A stretch of 64,000 nucleotides of DNA from Kitasatospora phosalacinea. Lineage in GTDB: Bacteria > Actinomycetota > Actinomycetes > Streptomycetales > Streptomycetaceae. Below are positions 7,571-16,140 of the stretch, one piece after another. The notes under the pieces were generated by a model. It saw only the letters and a program-made list of their open reading frames with translations, did not search any database and was not told the origin of the DNA. Every line of letters starts with the position of its first letter. The first letter of the stretch is position 1. The translations under genes were made by a program, and so were the position numbers. Location of the stretch: positions 1 to 64,000 of the forward strand of contig NZ_BSSA01000011.1 of NCBI RefSeq assembly GCF_030268885.1, written 5' to 3'.

Positions 7571-9343
7571 GTGAGCGACACGAAGACCAGCCCCCAGCCG
7601 GCCGACGCCGCGGAAGGCCCCGACGCCGAACGCCCCGACGCCGAACGGCTCGACGACGTCGAGCGGCTCAGCACCGCGCCCGAGGAGAACGACGCCGTCC
7701 CGGCCGGCATAGGCGTGCTCGGCTGGCTGCGCTGGTTCTGGCGCCAGCTCACCTCGATGCGGGTCGCGCTGCTGCTGCTGTTCCTGCTCTCGCTGGCGGC
7801 GATCCCCGGTTCGCTGGTGCCGCAGGAGCCCAACACCTTCAAGATCACGGCGTGGAAGAACGCCCACAAGGGCCTGGCCCCGCTCTTCGAGAAGCTCCAA
7901 CTCTTCGACGTCTACAGCTCGGTGTGGTTCTCCGCGATCTACATCCTGCTGTTCGTCTCGCTGGCGGGCTGCATCCTGCCGCGCACCTGGCAGTTCGTCG
8001 GCGTGCTGCGCGCCCAGCCCCCGGCCGCCCCGCGCAACCTGACCCGGATGCCGGTCTACGCGGCCTGGCACACCGACGCCGACCCGGCGGCGGTCAACGC
8101 GGCCGCGCACCGGTTGCTGAAGAAGCGCGGCTTCCGGGCCGCGGCCGGCTCCGGCTCGGTGGCCGCCGAGAAGGGCTACCTGCGCGAGGTCGGCAACCTG
8201 CTGTTCCACTTCGCGCTGTTCGCCCTGCTGGCCGGTTTCGCCTGGGCCAGCCTGTTCAGCGGCTCCGGCACCAAGATCGTGCTGGAGGGCCAGGGCTACT
8301 CCAACACCACCACCCAGCTGGACGACTTCACCGGCTCCGCGTTCTACGGCGTCGACGACCTGGACGCCTTCGGCTTCAAGCTGGACGGCTTCACCGCCGA
8401 CTTCCAGACCTCCGGTCCGGCGGCCGGCACCGCCAAGGAGTTCGTCGCCAACGTCCGCTACTGGGAGGGCGCCGACACCAGCAAGCAGAAGAACGCGAAG
8501 ATCGAGGTCAACCACCCGCTGGAGGTGGGCGGCACCAAGGTCTTCCTGACCGCGCACGGCTTCGCCCCGGTGGTGACCGTCCGCAACGCCAAGGACGAGA
8601 TCGTCTACCGCGGCCCGACGGTGTTCCTGCCGCAGGACTCCAACGTCACCTCGCCCGGCGTGATCAAGGTCAACGACTACGGCACCGGCCCCGACGGCCG
8701 GAAGACCCAGCTCGCCCTCAGCGGCATGTTCCTGCCCACCGCCCCGGACGACTTCAACGAGACCGGCCGCCCGGTCTCGGTCTTCCCCGCCGCGGCCAAC
8801 CCGCGGCTGGTGATCACCGCCTACGTCGGCGACCTGCGCACCGACAGCGGCCTGCCGCAGAACGTGTACGAGCTCGACGACAAGGCGATGACGCAGCTGA
8901 AGGTCAACGGCGCGCCCGCCTCCGTCCCGCTCCAGGTCGGCCAGGGCTGGCAGCTGCCCGACGGCTACGGCAGCGTCACCTTCGACGGCTACCAGCAGTG
9001 GGCCAACTTCACGATCTCGCACCGCCCCGGCAACGCGGTCGCGCTGACCGGCGCGGTCGCCGCGATCCTCGGCCTGATCGGCTCGCTGTTCGTCCAGCGC
9101 CGCCGGATCTGGGTCCGCGCGGTGACCGCCCCCGACGGCCGCACCCTGGTCGAGGTGGCCGGGCTGGGCCGCAGCGAGTCCGCCCGCACCGCCGAGGAAC
9201 TCGCCGAGATCGCCGTCGAGCTGCAGGACGACGCCCCGGCCGCCGACGAACCCCCGGGGCCCGACGGCCCCGCCGACGACGCACCCGCCGCAGCCGACTC
9301 CCCGGCCGCAGCCGTCCCCACCGCCCCGGAAACCAAGGAGTAG
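7571..9343 (+). CDS. resB: ResB (CcsB/Ccs1-like) cytochrome c synthase subunit
   Basis: The 590-residue product has a 40-residue acidic N-terminal tail with a repeated DAER motif, then a hydrophobic segment after RWFWRQLTSMRVALLLL, the signature SLVPQEPNTF, another membrane segment (YILLFVSLAGCILPR) and a third near LFHFALFALLAGF. A large extracytoplasmic domain follows and a final membrane helix sits near ALTGAVAAILGLIGSLF. The C-terminal tail is Ala/Pro/Asp-rich. ResB pairs with CcsA/CcsB to deliver heme to apocytochrome c in system II. GTG 7571 is the start, two bases past the ccdA stop. Confidence 0.95.
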   Translation: MSDTKTSPQPADAAEGPDAERPDAERLDDVERLSTAPEENDAVPAGIGVLGWLRWFWRQLTSMRVALLLLFLLSLAAIPGSLVPQEPNTFKITAWKNAHKGLAPLFEKLQLFDVYSSVWFSAIYILLFVSLAGCILPRTWQFVGVLRAQPPAAPRNLTRMPVYAAWHTDADPAAVNAAAHRLLKKRGFRAAAGSGSVAAEKGYLREVGNLLFHFALFALLAGFAWASLFSGSGTKIVLEGQGYSNTTTQLDDFTGSAFYGVDDLDAFGFKLDGFTADFQTSGPAAGTAKEFVANVRYWEGADTSKQKNAKIEVNHPLEVGGTKVFLTAHGFAPVVTVRNAKDEIVYRGPTVFLPQDSNVTSPGVIKVNDYGTGPDGRKTQLALSGMFLPTAPDDFNETGRPVSVFPAAANPRLVITAYVGDLRTDSGLPQNVYELDDKAMTQLKVNGAPASVPLQVGQGWQLPDGYGSVTFDGYQQWANFTISHRPGNAVALTGAVAAILGLIGSLFVQRRRIWVRAVTAPDGRTLVEVAGLGRSESARTAEELAEIAVELQDDAPAADEPPGPDGPADDAPAAADSPAAAVPTAPETKE

Positions 9344-9346
9344 ACG

Positions 9347-10468
9347 GTGCTGCTCGCGCAGGTCGACACCCAGTTGGCCAACCTCTCCAACTACCTCATC
9401 TACTCGGCGATGACCGTCTACACGCTGGCGATGTTCGCCCAGGTCTTCGAGTGGACGTTCGGCGCCAAGGGCGGCGTCGCCGTCCGCTCCGCGCAGCAGA
9501 GCACGCTGGCCGAGACGGTCGCCGCCTCCGCGGAGGCGGCCAAGGGCGTCCGCAAGGTCACCGTCACCGTCGCCGCCCAGGGCGGCGGCACCACCACCCT
9601 CACCCGCACCGCCCTCGCCGACGCCGGTGCCACCACCGTCACCAGCGGCCGCGGCGACGGCGGTCCGGCCGACGGCGTCGGCCCGGCCGGCACCAGCGAG
9701 AAGGCCGACCTGGCCGGCCGGATCGCGGTCTCGCTGACCGTGCTCGGCATGCTGCTGCACGCCGCCAGCGTGGTGGCCCGCGGCCTGTCGGTGATGCGCT
9801 GGCCGTGGGGCAACATGTACGAGTTCTCGTGCGCGTTCGCCCTGATGATGGTCGGCGCGTACGTGATCCTGCTCGCCACCAAGAAGAACGTCCGCTGGCT
9901 CGGCCTGCCGGTGACGGTGGTCGCGCTGTTGATCCTCGGCGTCGCCGTCTCCGTCCTCTACACCGACTCCGAGCAGCTCGTCCCCGCCCTGCACTCCTAC
10001 TGGCTCGGCATCCACGTCTCGACCGCCACCATCTGCGGCGGCGCGTTCTTCGCCGCCTTCGTCGCCACCGCGGCGTACCTGCTCAAGGACCGCTACGAGC
10101 ACCGCGTCGCGGCGGGCCTGACCGTCCGCGCCGCCAACCTGATGGAGCGCCTGCCCGCCTCCGGCACCCTGGACAAGCTCTCCTACCGGATCAACGCCGT
10201 CATCTTCCCGCTCTGGACGTTCACCATCATCGCGGGCGCGATCTGGGCCGAGGCCGCCTGGGGCAAGTACTGGGAGTGGGACCCGAAGGAGACCTGGTCC
10301 TTCATCACCTGGGTCGCCTACGCCGCCTACCTGCACGCCCGGGCCACCGCGGGCTGGCGCGGCCGCAAGGCCGCCTACCTGGCGCTGCTCGCCTTCGCCT
10401 GCTGGCTGTTCAACTTCTACGGCGTCAACATCTTCATCACCGGCAAGCACTCCTACGCCGGCGTCTGA
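9347..10468 (+). CDS. ccsB: CcsA/CcsB-type cytochrome c synthase, heme handling subunit
   Basis: The 373-residue membrane protein carries the tryptophan-rich WWD heme-handling region in the form WGKYWEWDPKETWSFITW, preceded by WPWGNMYEFS and conserved histidines in LHSYWLGIHVSTA and LHARAT. About eight membrane segments are visible. A poorly conserved, Thr/Gly-rich loop lies at about residues 45-115. The protein binds heme in the membrane and ligates it to apocytochrome c together with ResB. GTG 9347 follows the resB stop by three bases. It is the last gene of the cassette. Confidence 0.96.
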   Translation: MLLAQVDTQLANLSNYLIYSAMTVYTLAMFAQVFEWTFGAKGGVAVRSAQQSTLAETVAASAEAAKGVRKVTVTVAAQGGGTTTLTRTALADAGATTVTSGRGDGGPADGVGPAGTSEKADLAGRIAVSLTVLGMLLHAASVVARGLSVMRWPWGNMYEFSCAFALMMVGAYVILLATKKNVRWLGLPVTVVALLILGVAVSVLYTDSEQLVPALHSYWLGIHVSTATICGGAFFAAFVATAAYLLKDRYEHRVAAGLTVRAANLMERLPASGTLDKLSYRINAVIFPLWTFTIIAGAIWAEAAWGKYWEWDPKETWSFITWVAYAAYLHARATAGWRGRKAAYLALLAFACWLFNFYGVNIFITGKHSYAGV

Positions 10469-10527
10469 CGCCCCCCGCACCACCCCCCACCACCCACGCA
10501 CCACGAAGCCGCGAGGAGGGCCGCACC

Positions 10528-10932
10528 ATGGAGTGCGACGAGGTCATCATGACCGTCCGAATCACCGCAGCGGAACGCACGCTGCTGCGACGGCTCGCCC
10601 AGGGCCACCACAGCGACGTCTCCGAAGTCGTCGCCGACGGGCTGCTGGACGTCCTGCCCACCCTGCACTGCCCGGCCGACGCCCACCGGCTGCTGGCCGC
10701 GCTCAGCACGCCCGCGCCCTGCGCGCTCACCGTCTGGCTCCCCACCGAGCTGGCCGACCTGCTCACCATCGCCACCGCCCGGATCGCCCAGTCCACCGGC
10801 GTCCGGCTCGGCTCCTCCTGCATCATGCTCGGGGCCGCGGTGCGCCTGTGGCTGGCCCAGGACCCGCAGCGGCTGGCCGCCAACCTCACCACCATGCACG
10901 CCGGCCGTCCGACCGCGCTGGCGGCCGCGTAA
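10528..10932 (+). CDS. Small protein with two ribbon-helix-helix-like units, hypothetical
   Basis: The ATG at 10528 has a strong GAGGAGGG eight bases upstream; the product is 134 residues. Residues 7-43 (IMTVRITAAERTLLRRLAQG..SDVSEVVADGLLDVL) look like a beta-strand plus two helices with the SEVV turn of ribbon-helix-helix DNA-binding proteins. Residues 65-110 (CALTVWLPTELADLL..STGVRLGSSCIMLGAAVRLWL) repeat the same outline. That suggests a single-chain tandem RHH protein, but similarity is by pattern only. There is no toxin-like partner; it lies 59 bp after ccsB and ends at a strong terminator. Confidence 0.7.
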   Translation: MECDEVIMTVRITAAERTLLRRLAQGHHSDVSEVVADGLLDVLPTLHCPADAHRLLAALSTPAPCALTVWLPTELADLLTIATARIAQSTGVRLGSSCIMLGAAVRLWLAQDPQRLAANLTTMHAGRPTALAAA

Positions 10933-10946
10933 CGGCCCGCAGGCAC

Positions 10947-10985
10947 GCAGGAGGGGCCCGGGACGACGTCCCGGGCCCCTCCTGC
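10947..10985. terminator. Bidirectional terminator
   Basis: GCAGGAGGGGCCCGGGACG pairs with CGTCCCGGGCCCCTCCTGC in a nearly perfect hairpin of up to 19 bp between the converging RHH-like gene and the carboxylase epsilon gene. Confidence 0.85.
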
Positions 10986-10990
10986 GCGTG

Positions 10991-11191
10991 CTACGCGGCC
11001 TGCTGCCAGCTGACCGGCGAGAAGTACGCCGGGCGGCGCTCGACGCGCGACCAGGTCGCGATCGGCTCGACGGCCGGGGCGGCGGCGGTGGCGGCGGCCA
11101 CCGCGGCCCGGGCGGCCAGGACCGCGGTCAGCGCGGCCAGTTCCTCGGCGGTCAGCGAGCCGCGGACGACGCGGACGAGAGGTTCGCTCAT
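10991..11191 (-). CDS. Acyl-CoA carboxylase epsilon subunit
   Basis: This 66-residue protein begins MSEPLVRVVRGSLTAEELAALTAVLAAR, the characteristic start of actinobacterial acyl-CoA carboxylase epsilon subunits, and ends with a short W-RVERRPAYF-SPVSWQ segment like those of propionyl/acetyl-CoA carboxylase epsilon chains. Epsilon subunits stabilise and stimulate the beta (carboxyltransferase) hexamer. The middle is a run of alanines. It lies 57 bp downstream of the beta gene on the same strand, so they are probably co-transcribed. The biotinylated alpha subunit is not in this window. Confidence 0.88.
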   Translation of the reverse strand: MSEPLVRVVRGSLTAEELAALTAVLAARAAVAAATAAAPAVEPIATWSRVERRPAYFSPVSWQQAA

Positions 11192-11248
11192 GGTTCCCGT
11201 TCTCCCCCAAGCTTGATTCTGAAAGGTTTCGGCACGTGCTGCGGCCGG

Positions 11249-12841
11249 TTACATCGGCGGGTTGCCGTGCTTGCGGCTCGGCAGGTCGGCGTGCTTGGTG
11301 CGGAGCATGGCGAGGGAGGAGGCGAGCACGGCCCGGGTCTCGGCCGGGTCGATGACGTCGTCCACGAGGCCGCGCTCGGCCGCGTAGTACGGGTGCATCA
11401 GTTCGCTCTTGTACTCCTTGATCTTCTGCGCCCGGGTCGCCTCGGGGTCCTCGGAGGCGGTGATGTCCCGGCGGAAGATGACGTTCGCGGCGCCCTCGGC
11501 GCCCATCACGGCGATCTCGTTGGTCGGCCAGGCGAAGGAGAGGTCCGCGCCGATCGAGCGGGAGTCCATCACGATGTACGCGCCGCCGTACGCCTTGCGC
11601 AGGATCAGCTGGATCCGCGGCACGGTGGCGTTGCAGTACGCGTACAGCAGCTTCGCGCCGTGCCGGATGATGCCGTCGTGCTCCTGGTCGACGCCGGGCA
11701 GGAAGCCGGGCACGTCCAGCATGGTGACCAGCGGGATGTTGAAGGCGTCGCACATCTGCACGAAGCGGGCGGCCTTCTCGGAGGCGTTGATGTCCAGCAC
11801 GCCGGCCAGCGACTGCGGCTGGTTGGCGATGATGCCGACCACGTGGCCGTCGATCCGGGCCAGCGCGCAGATCACGTTGGTGGCCCAGCGCTCGTGGACC
11901 TCCAGGTACTCGCCGTGGTCGACGACCTCCTCGATGACCTTGCGCATGTCGTACGGGCGGTTGCCGTCGGCCGGGACGAGGTCCAGCAGCGAGTCGTTGC
12001 GGCGGTCCACCGGGTCGTCCGCGGCCACCGTGGGCGGCATCTCCCGGTTGTTCTGCGGCAGCAGCGACAGCAGGTAGCGCACCTCCTCGATGCAGGACTG
12101 CTCGTCGTCGTAGACGAAGTGCGAGACGCCGGAGACCGAGGAGTGGACGTCCGCGCCGCCCAGGCCGTTCTGGGTGATCTTCTCGCCGGTGACGGCCTGC
12201 ACGACGTCCGGGCCGGTGATGAACATCTGCGAGGTCTCGCGGACCATGAACACGAAGTCGGTCAGCGCCGGGCTGTAGGCCGCGCCGCCCGCGCACGGGC
12301 CGAGCATCACCGAGATCTGCGGGATCACGCCGGAGGCCCGGGTGTTGCGCTGGAAGATGCCGCCGTAGCCGGCCAGCGCGGTCACGCCCTCCTGGATCCG
12401 GGCGCCCGCGCCGTCGTTCAGCGAGACCAGCGGCGCGCCCGCGGCGATGGCCATGTCCATGATCTTGTGGATCTTCTGCGCGTGGGCCTCGCCCAGCGCG
12501 CCGCCGAAGATCCGGAAGTCGTGCGCGTAGGTGAACACCGTCCGCCCGTGCACGGTGCCCCAGCCGACGACGACGCCGTCGGTGTGCGGCTTCTTCGCCT
12601 CCAGGCCGAAACCCTGGGCGCGGTGCCGCCGCAGCGGCTCCACCTCGTGGAAGGAGCCCTCGTCCAGCAGCAGCTCGATCCGCTCCCGCGCGGTCAGCTT
12701 GCCCTTGGCGTGCTGCGCCTCGGTGGCCTGTTCGCTCGGCCCGCGGCGGACCTGCTCGCGCAGCTCGTGCAACTCGGCAACCCGGCTACGGGCATCGGCC
12801 GGAGCCTCGCCGCCGACCGGCGCATCGTGCAGGACCGTCAT
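11249..12841 (-). CDS. pccB: Acyl-CoA carboxylase beta subunit (carboxyltransferase; propionyl-CoA carboxylase type)
   Basis: The 530-residue protein has the two crotonase-like carboxyltransferase halves. Visible landmarks are KGKLTARERIELLLDEGSF, the VSLNDGAGARIQEGV oxyanion-hole stretch, MLGPCAGGAAYSPALTDF, and in the C-terminal half MLDVPGFLPGVDQEHDGIIRHGAKLLYAY and KAYGGAYIVMDSRSIGADL. It transfers carboxyl groups from biotin to acetyl- or propionyl-CoA, feeding fatty-acid and polyketide synthesis. I start it at ATG 12841 because GGAG precedes it by about nine bases. Substrate choice cannot be fixed from sequence alone, although the propionyl type is the closest match. Confidence 0.95.
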   Translation of the reverse strand: MTVLHDAPVGGEAPADARSRVAELHELREQVRRGPSEQATEAQHAKGKLTARERIELLLDEGSFHEVEPLRRHRAQGFGLEAKKPHTDGVVVGWGTVHGRTVFTYAHDFRIFGGALGEAHAQKIHKIMDMAIAAGAPLVSLNDGAGARIQEGVTALAGYGGIFQRNTRASGVIPQISVMLGPCAGGAAYSPALTDFVFMVRETSQMFITGPDVVQAVTGEKITQNGLGGADVHSSVSGVSHFVYDDEQSCIEEVRYLLSLLPQNNREMPPTVAADDPVDRRNDSLLDLVPADGNRPYDMRKVIEEVVDHGEYLEVHERWATNVICALARIDGHVVGIIANQPQSLAGVLDINASEKAARFVQMCDAFNIPLVTMLDVPGFLPGVDQEHDGIIRHGAKLLYAYCNATVPRIQLILRKAYGGAYIVMDSRSIGADLSFAWPTNEIAVMGAEGAANVIFRRDITASEDPEATRAQKIKEYKSELMHPYYAAERGLVDDVIDPAETRAVLASSLAMLRTKHADLPSRKHGNPPM

Positions 12842-13192
12842 CTCGAACCACTCCAAGCTCGCGTGGGGCAGCGAACACTTCTACTGCTACGACAGTACGA
12901 GTCGGGGCGCCCCGCTCTCGGCGTCGAATCCGTACAAGGTCGGAAGCCGATCGCTGTACAGGCCCCACATAGGGGGGCGCACACCCCTACCGCCGGGTCG
13001 CTTCCGGCGGGGCAGGGGGTGCCCCCCTGTCGGGGGGTGGGGGAGAGGTCGAATTGGCAGGTCAGCGGCAAGGTCGCGGGTGCGGGAAGGCCGTCGGCCC
13101 GCCGTCCGCCGACAGGGGCGCACGCGGGCCGACGGCCGGGTGTTCGAGGACCGGATCAGGTCCGGATGGTAGGGATGCGCCAAAAGGCGGGA
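12842..13192. other. Non-coding 351-bp gap upstream of pccB
   Basis: No supported gene is seen between pccB and the small membrane-protein gene, both minus-strand. The stretch is rich in C- and G-runs with several inverted repeats: CGCCGG with CCGGCG near 12991-13009, GCCCCCCTGTCGGGGGGT near 13021-13038, and the clear hairpin at 13090-13136. The part nearest pccB should hold its promoter and leader, but I could not pick a convincing -35/-10 pair. Confidence 0.5.
13090..13136 (-). terminator. Terminator of the small membrane-protein gene
   Basis: GCCGTCGGCCCG (13090-13101) and CGGGCCGACGGC (13125-13136) are a perfect 12-bp inverted repeat with a 23-base loop, about 55 bp after the stop of the minus-strand gene. 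Confidence 0.6.
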
Positions 13193-13603
13193 TCAGCCCT
13201 TCGGCCGGTCGCCGTCCTCCGGGTGCTCGCCGCCGCGGCGCAGCTCCTCCTCGCGGCGGCGCAGGTCCGCCTCCCACTGCTTGAGCATGTCCTCGTGCTG
13301 CTCGTTGCCGCGCTTCAGCGAGGCGAGGAACTCCGGGTCGTCGTCCGGGGCCGGCGGGCGCTCGTACCCGGGGTACCCGGCGGTCGGGCCGGACGGCCAG
13401 GACGCCCGGCCGCGGCGGGCGCCGGTGCGCTCGCGGCCGGCCACCAGCCAGGCGATCGAGCCGACCAGCGGGAAGAACAGCACGACGATCACCCAGACCA
13501 CCTTCGGCAGGTGGCGGACCTCGTCCTCGGGGGTGGTCAGGCAGTCGACGAACGCCCACACCCACAGGGCCAGCAGCGCCACCACGGGCACGACTCTCAA
13601 CAC
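13193..13603 (-). CDS. PLDc_N-domain small membrane protein
   Basis: The 136-residue protein starts with two hydrophobic segments, VVPVVALLALWVWAFVDCLT and VVWVIVVLFFPLVGSIAWLV, separated by the charged loop TPEDEVRHLPK. This W-L-DCL---(x)-LPK--W-l-v-l-P--G---W pattern is the phospholipase D N-terminal (PLDc_N) module, here without any catalytic HKD domain. The C-terminal 80 residues are polar, with a likely helical, Glu/Arg-rich end. Such stand-alone PLDc_N proteins are common next to the menaquinone genes of streptomycetes; function is unknown. It is divergent from mqnL with a 76-bp gap that should carry both promoters. Confidence 0.85.
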   Translation of the reverse strand: MLRVVPVVALLALWVWAFVDCLTTPEDEVRHLPKVVWVIVVLFFPLVGSIAWLVAGRERTGARRGRASWPSGPTAGYPGYERPPAPDDDPEFLASLKRGNEQHEDMLKQWEADLRRREEELRRGGEHPEDGDRPKG

Positions 13604-13679
13604 GGCGCGGATTCTCCCGGGGAGGCTCGAACAGGACCCTTGGCGGGCTCAGGGTAGCCCGTACCGGATACTGACAGGT

Positions 13680-15137
13680 ATGGCATACGACGATCTCCGT
13701 TCCTTCCTCCGGGCGCTGGAGCGGGAGGGCGACCTCAAACGGATCAAGGTCGAGGTCGACCCCTACCTGGAGGTCGGCGAGATCGTCGACCGGGTGCAGA
13801 AGGCCAAGGGCCCCGCCCTGCTGTTCGAGAACGTCAAGGGCTCGGCGATGCCGCTGGCCATGAACGTCTTCGGCACCGAGCGGCGGCTGTCCAAGGCGCT
13901 CGGCCTCAAGTCGCCCGACGACATCGCCGAGAAGATCGGCGGCCTGCTCAAGCCCGAACTTCCGCAGGGCTTCACCGGCTTCCGGGAGGCGTTCGGCAAG
14001 CTCGCCTCGATGGCGCACGTGCCGCCGCGGAACGTGAAGTCCGCCGACGCGCCCGTCCACGAGGTGGTGCTCACCGGCGAGGACGTCGACCTGGAGCAGC
14101 TACCCGCGCTGTTCACCTGGCCGCTGGACGGCGGCTCCTTCTTCAACCTCGGCCTCACCCACACCAAGGACCCGGACTCCGGCGTCCGCAACCTCGGCCT
14201 GTACCGGCTGCAGCGGCACGACAGGCGCACCATCGGCATGCACTGGCAGATCCACAAGGACAGCCGCAACCACGCCGCGGTGGCCGCCAGGCGCGGCGAG
14301 AGGCTGCCCGTCGCGATCGCCTTCGGCTGCCCGCCCGCCGTCACCTACGCCGCCACCGCGCCGCTGCCCGGCGACATCGACGAGTACCTGTTCGCCGGGT
14401 TCGTCGCGGGGGAGCGGGTCCGGATGGTCGACTGCAAGACCGTCCCGCTGCAGGTCCCGGCGGACGCCGAGGTGGTGCTGGAGGGCTGGCTGGAGCCCGG
14501 CGAGCTGCTGCCCGAGGGCCCGTTCGGCGACCACACCGGCTTCTACACCCCGCAGGAGCCCTTCCCGGCGCTGACCGTCGACTGCGTGACGATGCGCCGC
14601 CGCCCGCTGCTGCAGTCCATCGTGGTCGGCCGCCCGCCCACCGAGGACGGGCCGCTGGGCAAGTTCACCGAGCGCTTCTTCCTGCCGCTGCTCAAGGTGA
14701 TCATCCCGGACATCGTCGACTACGACCTGCCCGAGGCCGGCGGCTTCCACAACTGCGTGATCGTCTCGATCGACAAGAAGTACCCCAAGCACGCGCAGAA
14801 GGTCATGCACGCCATCTGGGGCGCCCACATGATGTCGCTGACCAAGCTGATCGTCGTGGTGGACGCCGACTGCGACGTCCACGACTACCAGGAGGTCGCC
14901 TGGCGGGCCCTGGGCAACGTCGACTACAGCCGGGACCTCTCGGTCGTCGAGGGCCCGGTCGACCACCTCGACCACGCCTCCTACCAGCAGTTCTGGGGCG
15001 GCAAGGCGGGCATCGACGCCACCCGCAAGCTCCCCGAGGAGGGCTACACCCGCGACGGCGGCTGGCCCGAGATGGTCACCTCCGACCCGGAGACCGCGGC
15101 CCGGGTCACCCGCCGCTGGAAGGAGTACGGACTGTGA
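13680..15137 (+). CDS. mqnL: UbiD-family decarboxylase of the futalosine menaquinone pathway
   Basis: The 485-residue protein is a full-length UbiD-type decarboxylase: AYDDLRSFLRALEREGDLKRI at the start, GLYRLQRHDRRTIGMHWQIHKD in the prenyl-FMN region, GFVAGERVRMVDCKTV, and the active-site-bearing LPEGPFGDHTGFYTPQEPFP. UbiD enzymes need prenylated FMN made by UbiX-type partners. In the Mqn pathway this enzyme decarboxylates the 1,4-dihydroxy-6-naphthoate-derived prenyl compound. It overlaps the UbiA-like mqnP by four bases. The UbiX partner (mqnM) lies about 14.4 kb downstream rather than adjacent. Confidence 0.93.
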   Translation: MAYDDLRSFLRALEREGDLKRIKVEVDPYLEVGEIVDRVQKAKGPALLFENVKGSAMPLAMNVFGTERRLSKALGLKSPDDIAEKIGGLLKPELPQGFTGFREAFGKLASMAHVPPRNVKSADAPVHEVVLTGEDVDLEQLPALFTWPLDGGSFFNLGLTHTKDPDSGVRNLGLYRLQRHDRRTIGMHWQIHKDSRNHAAVAARRGERLPVAIAFGCPPAVTYAATAPLPGDIDEYLFAGFVAGERVRMVDCKTVPLQVPADAEVVLEGWLEPGELLPEGPFGDHTGFYTPQEPFPALTVDCVTMRRRPLLQSIVVGRPPTEDGPLGKFTERFFLPLLKVIIPDIVDYDLPEAGGFHNCVIVSIDKKYPKHAQKVMHAIWGAHMMSLTKLIVVVDADCDVHDYQEVAWRALGNVDYSRDLSVVEGPVDHLDHASYQQFWGGKAGIDATRKLPEEGYTRDGGWPEMVTSDPETAARVTRRWKEYGL

Positions 15138-16036
15138 CCACTGCGGAAGCGTTCGAGGCCCCGCCGAGCCGGACCAGGGCCTTCCTGCGCCTGGTCGTGA
15201 TCGAGCACTCGGTCTTCGCGCTGCCCTTCGCCTACACCGCCGCGCTGACCGCGATGTTCCTCGCCGACCGGTCGGTGCACTGGCGCGAGCTGCTGCTGGT
15301 CACCGTCTGCATGGTCGGCCTGCGCACCTTCGCGATGGCCGCCAACCGGATCATCGACCGCGAGATCGACGCCCGGAACCCGCGCACCGCGGGCCGCGAA
15401 CTCGTCACCGGCGCCGTCTCGCTGCGCACCGCGTACGTCGGCTCGGCGATCGCGCTGGTGGTCTTCCTCGGCTCGGCGGCGCTGCTCAACACGCTCTGCC
15501 TGCTGCTCGCGCCGGTGGCCGTCGTCCCGATGGTGGTCTACCCGTACGGCAAGCGGTTCACCGACTTCCCGCAGGCGATCCTGGGCCTGGCCCAGGCGAT
15601 GGGGCCGATCGGCGCCTGGCTGGCCGTCACCGGCAGCTGGTCCTGGGACGCGGTGGTGCTCGGCCTGGCGGTCGGCATCTGGATCGGCGGCTTCGACCTG
15701 ATCTACGCCTGCCAGGACGTCGCGGCCGACCGCGGCACCGGCGTGCGCTCCGTCCCGGCCCGGTTCGGGGTGCCCGCCGCGATCACCGGCGCCCGGGTCT
15801 GCCACGCGGTCACCACCGCGCTGCTCGCCTGGTACGCGGTGCTGACCGACGCGGGCGCGTTCTTCTGGTGCGGGCTCGCCGTGGTGGCCGGGGCGTTCGT
15901 CTACGAGCACACCATCGTCAAGCCGCACGACCTGTCGCGGCTGAACCGGGCGTTCTTCTCCACCAACGGGTTCGTGGGCATCTCGCTGTTCGCCTTCGCC
16001 CTGATCGACCTGATCAGCCGCGGTCTGACGGTCTGA
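15134..16036 (+). CDS. mqnP: UbiA-family prenyltransferase of the futalosine pathway
   Basis: GTG 15134 overlaps the mqnL stop. The 300-residue integral membrane protein has eight or nine hydrophobic segments and the two Asp-rich prenyl-diphosphate/Mg sites: NRIIDREID (N71, D75, D79) and FDLIYACQDVAAD. It attaches the polyprenyl chain to the naphthoate ring precursor in the membrane. Length is normal for UbiA-type enzymes. It is the last gene of the mqnL-mqnP unit, closed by a hairpin at 16053-16080. Confidence 0.94.
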   Translation: MTTAEAFEAPPSRTRAFLRLVVIEHSVFALPFAYTAALTAMFLADRSVHWRELLLVTVCMVGLRTFAMAANRIIDREIDARNPRTAGRELVTGAVSLRTAYVGSAIALVVFLGSAALLNTLCLLLAPVAVVPMVVYPYGKRFTDFPQAILGLAQAMGPIGAWLAVTGSWSWDAVVLGLAVGIWIGGFDLIYACQDVAADRGTGVRSVPARFGVPAAITGARVCHAVTTALLAWYAVLTDAGAFFWCGLAVVAGAFVYEHTIVKPHDLSRLNRAFFSTNGFVGISLFAFALIDLISRGLTV

Positions 16037-16052
16037 CCACCGGTCCACGACA

Positions 16053-16080
16053 GGGGCGCGCGGGACACTCCGCGCGCCCC
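16053..16080 (+). terminator. Terminator after mqnLP
   Basis: GGGGCGCGCGG and CCGCGCGCCCC make an 11-bp perfect stem with loop GACACT, 16 bases after the mqnP stop. It separates menaquinone genes from the RNA repair pair, which therefore needs its own promoter in 16081-16140. Confidence 0.75.
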
Positions 16081-16140
16081 TTCGCGCGTCCGCCCAAATT
16101 CGTTGGCCGGGCGGATCGACCCGTCCCTAGGGTGGTCCGC

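Noticed and set aside
7439..10504. A 1021-codon open frame on the minus strand across resB and ccsB
   Set aside because: It is Gly/Arg/Asp/Val/Gln/His-rich without recognisable domains and lies opposite two certain genes; long antisense frames are a by-product of GC-rich codons.
10528..10932. RHH-like protein considered as an antitoxin
   Set aside because: No toxin-like ORF is adjacent; the next genes are a cytochrome c synthase and a carboxylase subunit.
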